From G963662675 sp963676845 (GTDB lineage Bacteria; Bacteroidota; Bacteroidia; Bacteroidales; Prolixibacteraceae), in the NCBI GenBank assembly GCA_963676845.2, contig CAXXKK010000021.1:1-64000 (forward strand): a stretch of 64,000 nt of DNA, written 5' to 3'. This document shows, piece by piece, positions 1 through 7,914 of the stretch (positions are counted from its first letter, which is position 1; each line of letters begins with the position of its first letter). Made by a program: the position numbers and the translations under genes. Under the pieces are notes generated by a model, which made no database searches, had not been told where the DNA came from, and saw only the letters and a list, made by a program, of their open reading frames with translations.

Positions 1-2
1 AA

Positions 3-257
3 AAGTATGGACTTACCTCGCAAATTTTAAGATGTGCTTATTCTATTCCCTCAAATATTGCCGAGGGTTCAGGGCGTTCAACGAATAAAGAGTTTGCACG
101 ATTCCTTGACATTGCTTTAGGCTCTGCTTTTGAATTGGAAACTCAATTGATTCTTGCTTCAGACATCAACTATTTGTCGAAAGACAAACTAGATGAAATA
201 CAAGTATTATTACAAGAAATTCAGAAAATGATTTATTCATTCAAGATGAGTTTGTAG
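3..257 (+). CDS. Four helix bundle protein (23S rRNA intervening-sequence protein family), 5' end outside window
   Basis: The frame is open from the left window edge to TAG at 255-257, giving the last 84 residues. Visible motifs SIPSNIAEGSGR and ELETQLILA are characteristic of the four-helix-bundle family first seen inside 23S rRNA intervening sequences; in Bacteroidota these genes usually sit alone between chromosomal genes. The protein is small, soluble and of unknown molecular role; helices and their packing are known from family structures, not from this sequence. A 7-bp-period repeat follows it directly. The missing N-terminus is probably about 35 residues. Confidence 0.85.
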   Translation, partial: KYGLTSQILRCAYSIPSNIAEGSGRSTNKEFARFLDIALGSAFELETQLILASDINYLSKDKLDEIQVLLQEIQKMIYSFKMSL

Positions 258-267
258 TATCAGGATG

Positions 268-307
268 TTTCTTGTCTTGGTTCTAGAATCTTGAATCTAA
301 TATCTTA
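268..307. repeat. Degenerate 7-bp tandem repeat (ATCTTGA-like)
   Basis: The gap between the four-helix-bundle gene and mutB can be divided into six consecutive 6-7 bp units: TTTCTTG, TCTTGG, TTCTAGA, ATCTTGA, ATCTAAT, ATCTTAA. No coding frame or promoter box is obvious within it. It ends just before the mutB start codon. Confidence 0.5.
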
Positions 308-312
308 AAAAT

Positions 313-2457
313 ATGAAACCAGATTTTAAAAATATAAACATTAAAAGAGCAGGGCAGAAAGCTGACACAGCGGCCTGGATGGCTCAAAATAAAATAGAAA
401 AAGACTGGGTGACTCCGGAACAGATTCCTGTTAAGCCAGTTTATACAAAAGAAGATTTGGAAGGTATGGAGCATTTGAACTATGCTGCCGGTTTACCTCC
501 TTACCTTCGCGGACCTTATTCAGCGATGTACGCTATGCGTCCATGGACAATCCGTCAGTATGCCGGATTCTCAACTGCTGAAGAATCTAACGCATTCTAC
601 CGTCGTAACCTTGCGGCAGGTCAGAAAGGTCTTTCAGTAGCATTTGACCTGGCAACTCACCGTGGTTATGACTCTGATCACCCACGTGTAGTTGGTGACG
701 TTGGTAAAGCGGGTGTGGCTATCGACTCTATTCTGGATATGAAAATCTTGTTCGACCAGATTCCATTGGATAAAATGTCTGTTTCAATGACAATGAACGG
801 AGCTGTACTTCCAGTATTGGCTTTCTACGTTGTTACTGCATTGGAACAAGGAGCAACAATGGATCAATTGGCAGGTACAATCCAGAACGATATTTTGAAA
901 GAATTCATGGTGCGTAACACATACATCTACCCACCAGAATTCTCAATGAAAATTATTGCTGACATCTTCGAGTTCACATCTCAACATATGCCTAAATTTA
1001 ACTCGATCTCAATTTCGGGTTACCACATGCAGGAAGCTGGTGCAACTGCTGACATCGAAATGGCTTATACCCTTGCTGACGGTTTGGATTACATCCGTAC
1101 AGGTATTGACGCCGGAATTGATGTAGATGCATTTGCTCCTCGTTTATCTTTCTTCTGGGCTATTGGTATGAACCATTTTATGGAGATCGCAAAAATGCGT
1201 GCTGCACGTATGCTATGGGCTAAGATTGTAAAACAATTCAATCCTAAAAACCCAAAATCAATGGCATTGCGTACTCACTCGCAAACTTCAGGTTGGTCAT
1301 TAACAGAGCAAGATCCATTCAACAACGTAGGCCGTACAGCTATTGAAGCGATGGCTGCTACATTGGGACATACTCAATCATTGCACACCAATGCTCTTGA
1401 TGAAGCAATTGCATTGCCTACTGATTTCTCTGCACGTATTGCACGTAACACTCAGTTATACATTCAACAGGAAACTGAAATCTGCAGGGGAGCTGATCCT
1501 TGGGCAGGTTCTTACTATGTTGAATCATTAACAAAAGACCTTTACGAAAAAGCATGGGCTCACATCCAGGAAGTTGAAAAACTGGGTGGTATGGCGAAAG
1601 CTATCGAAACAGGAGTTCCAAAAATGCGTATTGAGGAAGCAGCAGCACGTACTCAGGGACGTATCGACAGTGGTTCTCAGACTATCGTGGGTGTAAACAA
1701 ATATCGTTTGGAAAAAGAGGATCCAATCGACATTTTGGAAATCGACAATACTGAGGTTCGTAAATCACAAATCAAACGATTGGAGAAACTGCGTGCTGAG
1801 CGTAACGAAGAAGAAGTACAACAAGCTTTAGCTGCTATCACAAAATGTGTAGAAACTAAAGAAGGTAACTTGCTTGATCTCTCTATTAAAGCTGCACAAA
1901 AACGTGCTTCATTAGGTGAAATTTCAGACGCTTGCGAAAAAATCGTAGGACGTTATAAAGCTGTAATCAGAACTATTTCAGGCGTGTATTCATCAGAAAG
2001 TAAAACAGACAAAAACTTCCAGGATGCAACAGAATTAGCGAAGAAATTTGCTGAGCAGGAAGGACGTCAGCCACGTATCATGATCGCTAAAATGGGTCAG
2101 GATGGACACGACCGTGGTGCAAAAGTAGTAGCAACAGGTTATGCAGACCCTGGTTTCGACGTAGATATGGGACCATTATTCCAAACTCCTGAAGAAACTG
2201 CAAAACAAGCTGTTGAAAACGATGTTCACATATTGGGAGTTTCTTCATTGGCTGCAGGTCACAAAACATTAGTTCCTGCTGTAATCGAAGAATTGAAAAA
2301 ATTGGGTCGTGAAGACATCATGGTTATTGCCGGTGGTGTAATCCCAGCTCAAGACTACCAATACTTGTACGATGCTGGTGTTGTTGCCGTATTCGGTCCT
2401 GGAACAAGCGTTTCAGCTGCCGGTAAGAAAATCCTTGAGATTTTACTTGCTGAATAA
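313..2457 (+). CDS. mutB: Methylmalonyl-CoA mutase, large (catalytic) subunit
   Basis: This 714-residue protein is full length for MutB/ScpA. It interconverts succinyl-CoA and (R)-methylmalonyl-CoA using adenosylcobalamin, the route to propionate in Bacteroidota. The N-terminal half (about residues 40-560) is the substrate-binding TIM barrel, with the conserved stretch RPWTIRQYAGFSTAEESN near residue 76. The C-terminal part (about 590-714) is the B12-binding Rossmann domain with the cobalt-ligand motif DGHDRGAKV. The start ATG lies 55 bp after the four-helix-bundle gene. The small subunit mutA normally lies just upstream; here that position is occupied by the four-helix-bundle gene, so mutA may be beyond the left edge. 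A strong terminator follows. Confidence 0.97.
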   Translation: MKPDFKNINIKRAGQKADTAAWMAQNKIEKDWVTPEQIPVKPVYTKEDLEGMEHLNYAAGLPPYLRGPYSAMYAMRPWTIRQYAGFSTAEESNAFYRRNLAAGQKGLSVAFDLATHRGYDSDHPRVVGDVGKAGVAIDSILDMKILFDQIPLDKMSVSMTMNGAVLPVLAFYVVTALEQGATMDQLAGTIQNDILKEFMVRNTYIYPPEFSMKIIADIFEFTSQHMPKFNSISISGYHMQEAGATADIEMAYTLADGLDYIRTGIDAGIDVDAFAPRLSFFWAIGMNHFMEIAKMRAARMLWAKIVKQFNPKNPKSMALRTHSQTSGWSLTEQDPFNNVGRTAIEAMAATLGHTQSLHTNALDEAIALPTDFSARIARNTQLYIQQETEICRGADPWAGSYYVESLTKDLYEKAWAHIQEVEKLGGMAKAIETGVPKMRIEEAAARTQGRIDSGSQTIVGVNKYRLEKEDPIDILEIDNTEVRKSQIKRLEKLRAERNEEEVQQALAAITKCVETKEGNLLDLSIKAAQKRASLGEISDACEKIVGRYKAVIRTISGVYSSESKTDKNFQDATELAKKFAEQEGRQPRIMIAKMGQDGHDRGAKVVATGYADPGFDVDMGPLFQTPEETAKQAVENDVHILGVSSLAAGHKTLVPAVIEELKKLGREDIMVIAGGVIPAQDYQYLYDAGVVAVFGPGTSVSAAGKKILEILLAE

Positions 2458-2522
2458 TTCCAGTTTATTATTGAACCCTATTGATCGGATGACTTGAAGT
2501 CATCCAATCAATCAAGATACAG

Positions 2523-2556
2523 AAAGCCATTCCCAAAAGGGAGTGGCTTTTTTTTT
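2523..2556 (+). terminator. Rho-independent terminator after mutB
   Basis: AAAGCCATTCCC pairs with GGGAGTGGCTTT (one G-T wobble) across an AAAA loop and is followed by nine T residues. It lies 65 bp after the mutB stop codon. Confidence 0.9.
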
Positions 2557-2627
2557 GGGGGGGCATGTCGGTTTCTAACCGGCATTTGTTCGTTGAATAT
2601 TTTTCAAAAGTAAGCTTACAGGTTGCC

Positions 2628-2756
2628 TTGCAGCTTTTTTTAGAGTCCTGCAGTAAAATTTCAACTTCCTGCAGAATTTTTTACAGTCTTGCATCGTTTT
2701 TTCCTGACCTTGCAACTTCTTTTTGAAATCTTGCACGATTTTTTTCCGTCTTGCGG
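2628..2756. repeat. Phased TGCA/T-tract repeat array, 20-21 bp period
   Basis: Seven copies of a degenerate unit, roughly CTTGCAnnnTTTTTTnnnnn, occur in a row. The TGCA (last copy TGCG) cores begin at 2629, 2649, 2670, 2690, 2711, 2732 and 2752, so spacings are 20, 21, 20, 21, 21, 20. That is close to two turns of B-DNA, so the cores and the T-tracts fall on the same helix face. On the minus strand it reads as a Lys-rich heptad-like peptide, but no supported gene is seen. It is part of the 866-bp non-coding stretch 2458-3323. Confidence 0.75.
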
Positions 2757-2895
2757 CGCAAGAAAGCAAAAAACTCCCGCAGGAGAAATTAAGAACACGC
2801 AAGGCACCTAAAAATCTAACAGGGAACTATTATTCAACAATTTCGCTATTAACATCACTCTTCTTCCTTTTTCATTTCCTCCAGCAAGCACTTTA

Positions 2896-3140
2896 TTTTG
2901 GGCTTCCGCCCTTTCAGGGCTTTAAAACATTCGGCTCTTTTTATCATCGGACGTTGCCCGATGATGTTGCTGTTGCACCTTCGGTGCGGGGAGTTCTTCG
3001 GTTATCAGGTTGTTTCCCTTCAAAATTGGATATTGGTTTTTTCTCATTGTTTGTTTGTGTTGTGTTTTCCCCAACGGGGTTTAGGCAACGCCCTGTGTTG
3101 ATGATTGTGTGGTAGCACATTCGCCCTGAAAGGGTAAGAG
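2896..3140. repeat. Cluster of REP-like short palindromes
   Basis: Five GC-rich hairpins lie close together in an AT-rich setting: GCCCT/AGGGC at 2908-2920, ATCATCGG/CCGATGAT at 2943-2965, GCACC/GGTGC at 2975-2987, CCCC/GGGG at 3069-3079 and CCCT/AGGG at 3124-3134. Overlapping short frames occur across it, but none resembles a known protein. From memory, similar palindrome-rich intergenic blocks recur in Bacteroidota genomes; I cannot test this here. I see no gene in 2458-3323; besides the terminator it holds the phased array, this cluster and one dispersed repeat copy. Confidence 0.55.
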
Positions 3141-3191
3141 CAGGAAATGGCTCTTTGGGGGATGTAGGTTTCTAATCGGCATCATTTTATA

Positions 3192-3300
3192 GTCATGCCG
3201 AACTTCCGGCCCGGGATGGTCCGACAGGGTTTCGGAATCTGCGTCCAGCTTAGTCCGGCGTTGTTTGAAAGAGATACTGAAACAAGTTCAGGATGACGGG
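3192..3300 (+). repeat. Dispersed repeat, copy 1
   Basis: The block starts GTCATGCCGAACTT and ends GAAACAAGTTCAGGATGACG. It shares the cores TCCAGCTTAGTCCGGCG and GAGATACTGAAACAAGTTCA with a second copy at 4367-4450 in the same orientation. The two copies bracket the gene at 3324-4292. Copy 1 has about 20 extra bases near its left end. Confidence 0.8.
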
Positions 3301-3323
3301 AGCATTTGTCTTAGCTTTTTTAA

Positions 3324-4292
3324 CTAGTCAATCCATGCCTCAATTTTGTTCTTTAAGGCTTCTCTTAACTCATCATTTGTTTTATATATTATATGAGGAT
3401 AATGATTCAGGTCAAAATGTGAATTTTTAAAATCATCATCATGGCAACAATAAATTACAGGTAACCCTAATCCCAAAGCAAATCCAGCTTCAAAATAGAC
3501 ACCTTCTTTCTGCTCTGTAAAATCAGCAACTAAAAATTTTGATTTTTTTATCTCAGCAAGAATCGCATCATTTATAGTCTTATTACTTTCATAATGCGCT
3601 TCATCTATAAAAATCGGTTGATTTTTTGTTGCCTCAATTGCACTCCTAATTGTATCCCTTATCTCTCTAATTTTTGGTTCAACTGAGAAAGACATCGCAA
3701 TAAAACATCTATTTGAATACCTATTATTCTTTTCTAAACTAGAAATATAATTAAGCCCCTCAAATGTAAATTTAAAATATAAGTCATCATCCGTAAGTTC
3801 TTCATTATCTAGTATCCCATAACCCTTTACATCAAGATACTTTTTTGAAAGAAGGGACTTTAGATAGAGATCTATTTCATTCTTTGAATTAAAAAAAGTA
3901 CAATGGAATAATTTGCGATATGATATCTTACCTTGAAATGAAGGAAAAATACTATACAGTAAGATCAAAAAGTTATCAAATTTTTCTCTAGGTGTAATTG
4001 GAATAAAAGTCTCAGAAATAACTTCTTTTATTAAATCCGTTGTAATCAATTTAGCTTTAATTATACTTTCATCATCCGAATTTTTAATATTTGGAAATCT
4101 ATCGTTATATAGTAACCACCTAATTACTTCTTTATTACTTTTAGCAAATTCTATAGAATCAATAGACAAATATAATCCACGAACAATATTTTGATTTTTT
4201 ATTTCATAGAATATATTTCGATAGTCTCTTTTTGAACTAATTATTTTCCATCCTGTTATTGGACAAATTTTTCTAACTTTAAATTCATTCAT
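3324..4292 (-). CDS. Nucleoside 2-deoxyribosyltransferase-like protein, possible defence effector
   Basis: The chosen start (MNEFKVRK) gives 322 residues; an upstream in-frame ATG adds 21 hydrophobic residues but lies near the repeat and looks spurious. Residues 1-190 match nothing I recognise; they begin KICPITGWKII and contain helical stretches. Residues 195-322 form a Rossmann-like domain of the TIR/nucleoside-deoxyribosyltransferase type: CFIAMSF, then NDAILAEIKKSKFLVADFTE, then GVYFEAGFALGLGLPVI with Glu268 in the place of the nucleoside-deoxyribosyltransferase nucleophile. Domains of this type occur as NAD- or nucleoside-cleaving effectors in anti-phage systems such as CBASS; a defence role here is inference, and no cyclase or partner gene is adjacent. 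The gene is more AT-rich than its neighbours, stands alone, and is bracketed by two repeat copies, suggesting acquisition. Confidence 0.7.
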   Translation of the reverse strand: MNEFKVRKICPITGWKIISSKRDYRNIFYEIKNQNIVRGLYLSIDSIEFAKSNKEVIRWLLYNDRFPNIKNSDDESIIKAKLITTDLIKEVISETFIPITPREKFDNFLILLYSIFPSFQGKISYRKLFHCTFFNSKNEIDLYLKSLLSKKYLDVKGYGILDNEELTDDDLYFKFTFEGLNYISSLEKNNRYSNRCFIAMSFSVEPKIREIRDTIRSAIEATKNQPIFIDEAHYESNKTINDAILAEIKKSKFLVADFTEQKEGVYFEAGFALGLGLPVIYCCHDDDFKNSHFDLNHYPHIIYKTNDELREALKNKIEAWID

Positions 4293-4366
4293 GATTTTTC
4301 TTTTAAAAATACAAAACATTACGATAAGCCATAAAAAAGCAAGTACGCCCCCCAAAGAAGAGAATT

Positions 4367-4450
4367 GTCATTCCGAACTTGTTTTGTAATCTGCATCCAG
4401 CTTAGTCCGGCGCTGTTTGATGGAGATACTGAAACAAGTTCAGGATAACG
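4367..4450 (+). repeat. Dispersed repeat, copy 2, inside the truncated alkD end
   Basis: This copy is direct-oriented with the one at 3192-3300 and shares its cores, with small differences (GCATCCAG for GCGTCCAG, GCTGTTTG for GTTGTTTG). It supplies the last residues and the stop codon of the alkD-like gene read on the minus strand. Confidence 0.8.
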
Positions 4451-4938
4451 AGTGGCATTTGAGAAAGTGGAATAGTACAAACCACTGCTGTTCTCCTCAA
4501 CCATCGGTTTTCACTTTCCAGCCAACCTAAAATTTGGCTATCAGGCAAAGTCCCTTCGCGCCAGTGCCAACCAGCAATCATGGTGCTATAGGTATCAACC
4601 GACACCCAATTATCAAGAACATTTCCCAAGTCAAGAACGTCTTTTTCGGTAAGTGATTTAAGAACCTTCTTATTCTTCCATATTAATTCATACGCAAAAA
4701 TCTGGCACTCAAAAATTCCCTGCCGGGTGAGTGACTTGCATAATTCAACCCACTCTGTAATTGACAAACCTTTTAAATGAGAACTCCAGTTCTTTACAAG
4801 CACTTTTAAATCGGGCATCCGTATACCAAACATTTCCATGGATGTGGGGAAATTAGCTGAAGCCTGAGCTTTTCGTTCAGGTGTAGAAACCTTTTTTAGG
4901 TCATCAACCATCATATTAATTATTTCTTCGTGGGTCAT
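4402..4938 (-). pseudogene. DNA alkylation repair (AlkD-like) protein, C-terminally truncated
   Basis: The frame gives 178 residues; AlkD-family HEAT-repeat glycosylases are normally about 210-240. Recognisable family segments include YELIWKN, LGNVLDNWVSVDTYS and WLESENRWLRRTAVVCTIPL. Homology ends around 4460, and the remaining residues (LVILNLFQYLHQTAPD) are translated from dispersed repeat copy 2. The family removes positively charged alkylated bases such as 3-methyladenine. Loss of the last HEAT repeats probably abolishes or weakens activity, so I call it a pseudogene, though a truncated product could still be made. It is divergent from rdgB with facing promoter boxes. Confidence 0.8.
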
Positions 4939-4951
4939 TGTCCGATTTTTG

Positions 4952-4959
4952 TAAATTTG
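4952..4959 (+). promoter_or_regulatory. -7 box TAAATTTG for rdgB
   Basis: Perfect match to the Bacteroidota consensus TAnnTTTG, 35 bp before the rdgB start. Confidence 0.55.
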
Positions 4960-4966
4960 ACTACTT

Positions 4967-4974
4967 CAAAAGTA
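4967..4974 (-). promoter_or_regulatory. -7 box TACTTTTG for the alkD-like gene
   Basis: Consensus TAnnTTTG on the minus strand, 28 bp before the alkD-like start. It lies only 7 bp from the rdgB box on the opposite strand, so the two promoters overlap. Confidence 0.5.
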
Positions 4975-4994
4975 CAAAACAATAAAATTGAACA

Positions 4995-5582
4995 ATGACG
5001 ACGAAACTTGTTTTTGCGACAAACAATCAACATAAACTAAAAGAGATACAACATATTCTGGGCGATCAGATTGAGCTACTTGGACTAAAAGATATTAAAT
5101 GCTTTGAAGATATTCCCGAAACCAGTGAAACTCTGGAGGGAAATGCATCGCAAAAAGCTTTTTATGTGTACAATAAGTTTGGCTACAACTGTTTTGCCGA
5201 TGACACAGGTTTGGAGATTGAAGCTCTGAACGGCAAACCCGGAGTTTACTCGGCACGCTATGCCGGAGAAACAAAAAGCTCTGAGGCAAACATGGAAAAG
5301 GTACTTACTGAAATGAACAAAATAAATGAGCGTAAAGCTCGTTTTAGAACAGTAATTTCCCTCATTATTGATGGTAAAGAAACACTTTTTGAAGGCATTG
5401 TTAACGGTGAAATTCTAAGAGAAAAAAAAGGAGATGAAGGTTTTGGTTACGATCCTATTTTTCAACCTGAAGGATATTCCGAAACTTTTGCAGAAATGGA
5501 TCTAAACGAAAAAAACAAAATCAGCCACCGTGCCCGTGCTGTTCAAAAATTGGTCGATTACCTGAAAAGCGAAACACTATGA
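4995..5582 (+). CDS. rdgB: Non-canonical purine NTP pyrophosphatase (RdgB/HAM1)
   Basis: This 195-residue protein is full length. It hydrolyses ITP, dITP and XTP to the monophosphates, cleaning the nucleotide pool. Family motifs are FATNNQHK at the N-terminus (phosphate binding), CFADDTGLEI around residue 66, GFGYDPIF around 149 and SHRARA near the end. It is the first gene of an rdgB-porZ-recO run: its stop overlaps the porZ start in an ATGA arrangement, implying translational coupling. Confidence 0.96.
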   Translation: MTTKLVFATNNQHKLKEIQHILGDQIELLGLKDIKCFEDIPETSETLEGNASQKAFYVYNKFGYNCFADDTGLEIEALNGKPGVYSARYAGETKSSEANMEKVLTEMNKINERKARFRTVISLIIDGKETLFEGIVNGEILREKKGDEGFGYDPIFQPEGYSETFAEMDLNEKNKISHRARAVQKLVDYLKSETL

Positions 5583-7903
5583 AACAACTAATTACTTTTT
5601 TGCTCACTCTTCTTACTTCATTTCATGTATTGGCATTGGGCGAGTGGACTGACTATTCTTCCTATTCATCGGCAACAAAGGTTACCCTTGCCGGAGATCA
5701 GGTTTTTTGCGTGACAACAGGAGGCTTATTCGCTTACGATAAAACAGATTACAGCCTGCAAAAAATCACCAGTGCTCACAATCTTTCTGATGTAGGTATC
5801 CAAACTGTTAGCTATGGGGAAGTTGCTGATGTTCTGCTTATAGCATATGGAAACAGCAACCTTGATTTAATTTTTGGGAACGACACTGACCCCTACAATA
5901 TCTCGGCAATTAAACGCAAACAAATTCCCGCAGACAAAACCATCTACAACATCCTTTTTGTTGACCAGACAGCTTACTTGTCCTGTGGCTTTGGAATTGT
6001 AGCGGTGAATCTTGAGAAAAAAGAAATTAAGGACACTTATTTCATTGGGAATAATGGTTCGTACTTGTTGGTGAATGATATGACTTTTGATGGTCAATAT
6101 TTATATGCAGCTACTGAAAATGGTATCTATAAGGCAGATATTAATTCATCCAATCTTCAGGATTTTAACAATTGGGAACGAGATGAAGCTATTCCAAATT
6201 ATTCAGGAGATTTTGATGAAATTGAATTTTTCAATAATGAGGTCATCGTTAATTATAACGGAGGAGATGGGAATGACAGAATCTACAGACTAGCGAATGG
6301 GAATTGGGTTAATTTTCAATCAGGTATCGATAATGTTTGTGAAATATCCGTGGCATCCGGGAACTTAATGATCACTTGCAATAATGTAATTGATATTTAC
6401 AATTCATCATTCTCCAGAATTGCCCAAATTTCATCATATCAATTTCCATCATATAGTGTTGATGGAATCACTCCGGTAAGCACAACACTAGATGATAACA
6501 ACACATTCTGGATTGCAGACAACAGACATGCGCTTGTAAAGGTATCCGGGAATGCAGCAGAATCAATCAAGCCTGAAGGTCCTGTAGATAATAATGTATT
6601 CGCACTTACCTCTAACAAAGGAAACTTATGGCTTTCTTCTGGAGGAAGAAACGCCTCCTGGAATAACATGTATACCAATGCACAATTCCAGCTTTTTAGC
6701 GATAATAAATGGAAGAGTTTTAATGCTCGTTCAGTTAGTGCAATGAGCAATTTACACGACATCGTATGTATTGCAGTTGATCCGGACAATCCCAATCATA
6801 TTTTTGCAGGTTCGTGGGGAGGTGGTGTTTTTGAATTTCAAGATGGTGAATTTATTGAGCGATACAATAATCAAAACAGCAGTTTGCAAACTGCACTTCC
6901 TGAGTCGCCCAATGATCCATACGTCAGAATTGGAGGCATGGATTTTGACTCGAAAGGAAACCTTTGGGTAACAAACAGTATTGTAGGCAAACCACTTTCA
7001 GTATTCACAACCGATGGTAACTGGGAATCTTATGAAATTGAAGATGTAAGTTCTGATACTGATGTAGGACAAATTGTTGTCTCCGAGGATGACGATCAGT
7101 GGATGGTTCTTCCCCGTGGAAACGATATAGCGGTAAGGAAAGAAGATGGCACTGAAAGTAAGCAAGTAGAACTAATCGCATATTTCACCAATGGAACAGA
7201 CCAACGATACACCCATATGAGAGATATATACTCCATCGCCATGGATTTGGACGGAGCAATCTGGTTCGGAACTTCTGTTGGTGTTTCTGTAGCTTATGAT
7301 CCTGAAGATGTCTGGAATGATGAAACATTTTACGTTTCACAGCCAAGTCTTGACGAGGGAGATGGACTTTACCACCCACTACTTAGTTCAGAAACAGTAA
7401 CAGCTATTGCAGTTGATGGAGCAAACCGAAAATGGCTTGGAACAAAGAACTCAGGTGTTTACCTGATTTCGGAAAATGGAGAAGAGGAACTGGAGCATTT
7501 TACATCGGCAAACAGCCCTCTTTATTCCAACGAAATAACCAGCATTGCCATAAACGGTGAAAATGGAGAAGTATTCTTTGGCACACCTAAAGGACTTATT
7601 TCTTATCAGGGTGAAGCCATATCAGGGAACAATGTCTATACGGATGTATATGCTTACCCCAATCCTGTACGTGAAGATTATGAAGGAGACATTGTTATTA
7701 AAGGATTGATACAGGATACAGATATAAAGATTACAGATATCAGTGGGAATCTGGTTTACGAAACCACATCACTAGGAGGACAAGCTGTCTGGGATGGCAC
7801 TAACTTATTTGGCAACCGGGTAAGTACAGGTGTTTATGTCGTTTTTGGAAATGATCGCTATGGTAATCAGACTTTCACTACGAAGATCCTTGTGATTCAC
7901 TAA
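5579..7903 (+). CDS. porZ: Type IX secretion system protein PorZ (beta-propeller with C-terminal domain)
   Basis: The 774 residues match the length of Porphyromonas PorZ. A signal peptide (residues 1-19, ending VLA) is followed by two-component-regulator-type propeller blades over about residues 25-680, with repeats such as GTSVGVSV, GTKNSGVYLI and GTPKGLI. The C-terminal 85 residues (from YAYPNPV to the final KILVIH) resemble a T9SS C-terminal signal domain. PorZ sits on the outer membrane with the PorU sortase; in Porphyromonas it binds A-LPS and is needed for cargo processing. It overlaps rdgB by 4 bp and lies 11 bp before recO. The wbp genes at 31-33 kb could make part of the sugar it handles (inference). 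Confidence 0.92.
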   Translation: MKQLITFLLTLLTSFHVLALGEWTDYSSYSSATKVTLAGDQVFCVTTGGLFAYDKTDYSLQKITSAHNLSDVGIQTVSYGEVADVLLIAYGNSNLDLIFGNDTDPYNISAIKRKQIPADKTIYNILFVDQTAYLSCGFGIVAVNLEKKEIKDTYFIGNNGSYLLVNDMTFDGQYLYAATENGIYKADINSSNLQDFNNWERDEAIPNYSGDFDEIEFFNNEVIVNYNGGDGNDRIYRLANGNWVNFQSGIDNVCEISVASGNLMITCNNVIDIYNSSFSRIAQISSYQFPSYSVDGITPVSTTLDDNNTFWIADNRHALVKVSGNAAESIKPEGPVDNNVFALTSNKGNLWLSSGGRNASWNNMYTNAQFQLFSDNKWKSFNARSVSAMSNLHDIVCIAVDPDNPNHIFAGSWGGGVFEFQDGEFIERYNNQNSSLQTALPESPNDPYVRIGGMDFDSKGNLWVTNSIVGKPLSVFTTDGNWESYEIEDVSSDTDVGQIVVSEDDDQWMVLPRGNDIAVRKEDGTESKQVELIAYFTNGTDQRYTHMRDIYSIAMDLDGAIWFGTSVGVSVAYDPEDVWNDETFYVSQPSLDEGDGLYHPLLSSETVTAIAVDGANRKWLGTKNSGVYLISENGEEELEHFTSANSPLYSNEITSIAINGENGEVFFGTPKGLISYQGEAISGNNVYTDVYAYPNPVREDYEGDIVIKGLIQDTDIKITDISGNLVYETTSLGGQAVWDGTNLFGNRVSTGVYVVFGNDRYGNQTFTTKILVIH

Positions 7904-7914
7904 ACGGAATAACA

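Noticed and set aside
2628..2756. CRISPR array
   Set aside because: The units are too short and degenerate, with no conserved 25-35 bp repeat, no unique spacers and no cas genes.
2575..2802. 75-residue Lys-rich frame on the minus strand
   Set aside because: Its periodicity comes from the 20-21 bp DNA repeat; no start signal or homology is seen.
2723..3115. Frames of 130 and 67 residues across the palindrome cluster
   Set aside because: They translate the hairpin block and have no protein-like composition or motifs.
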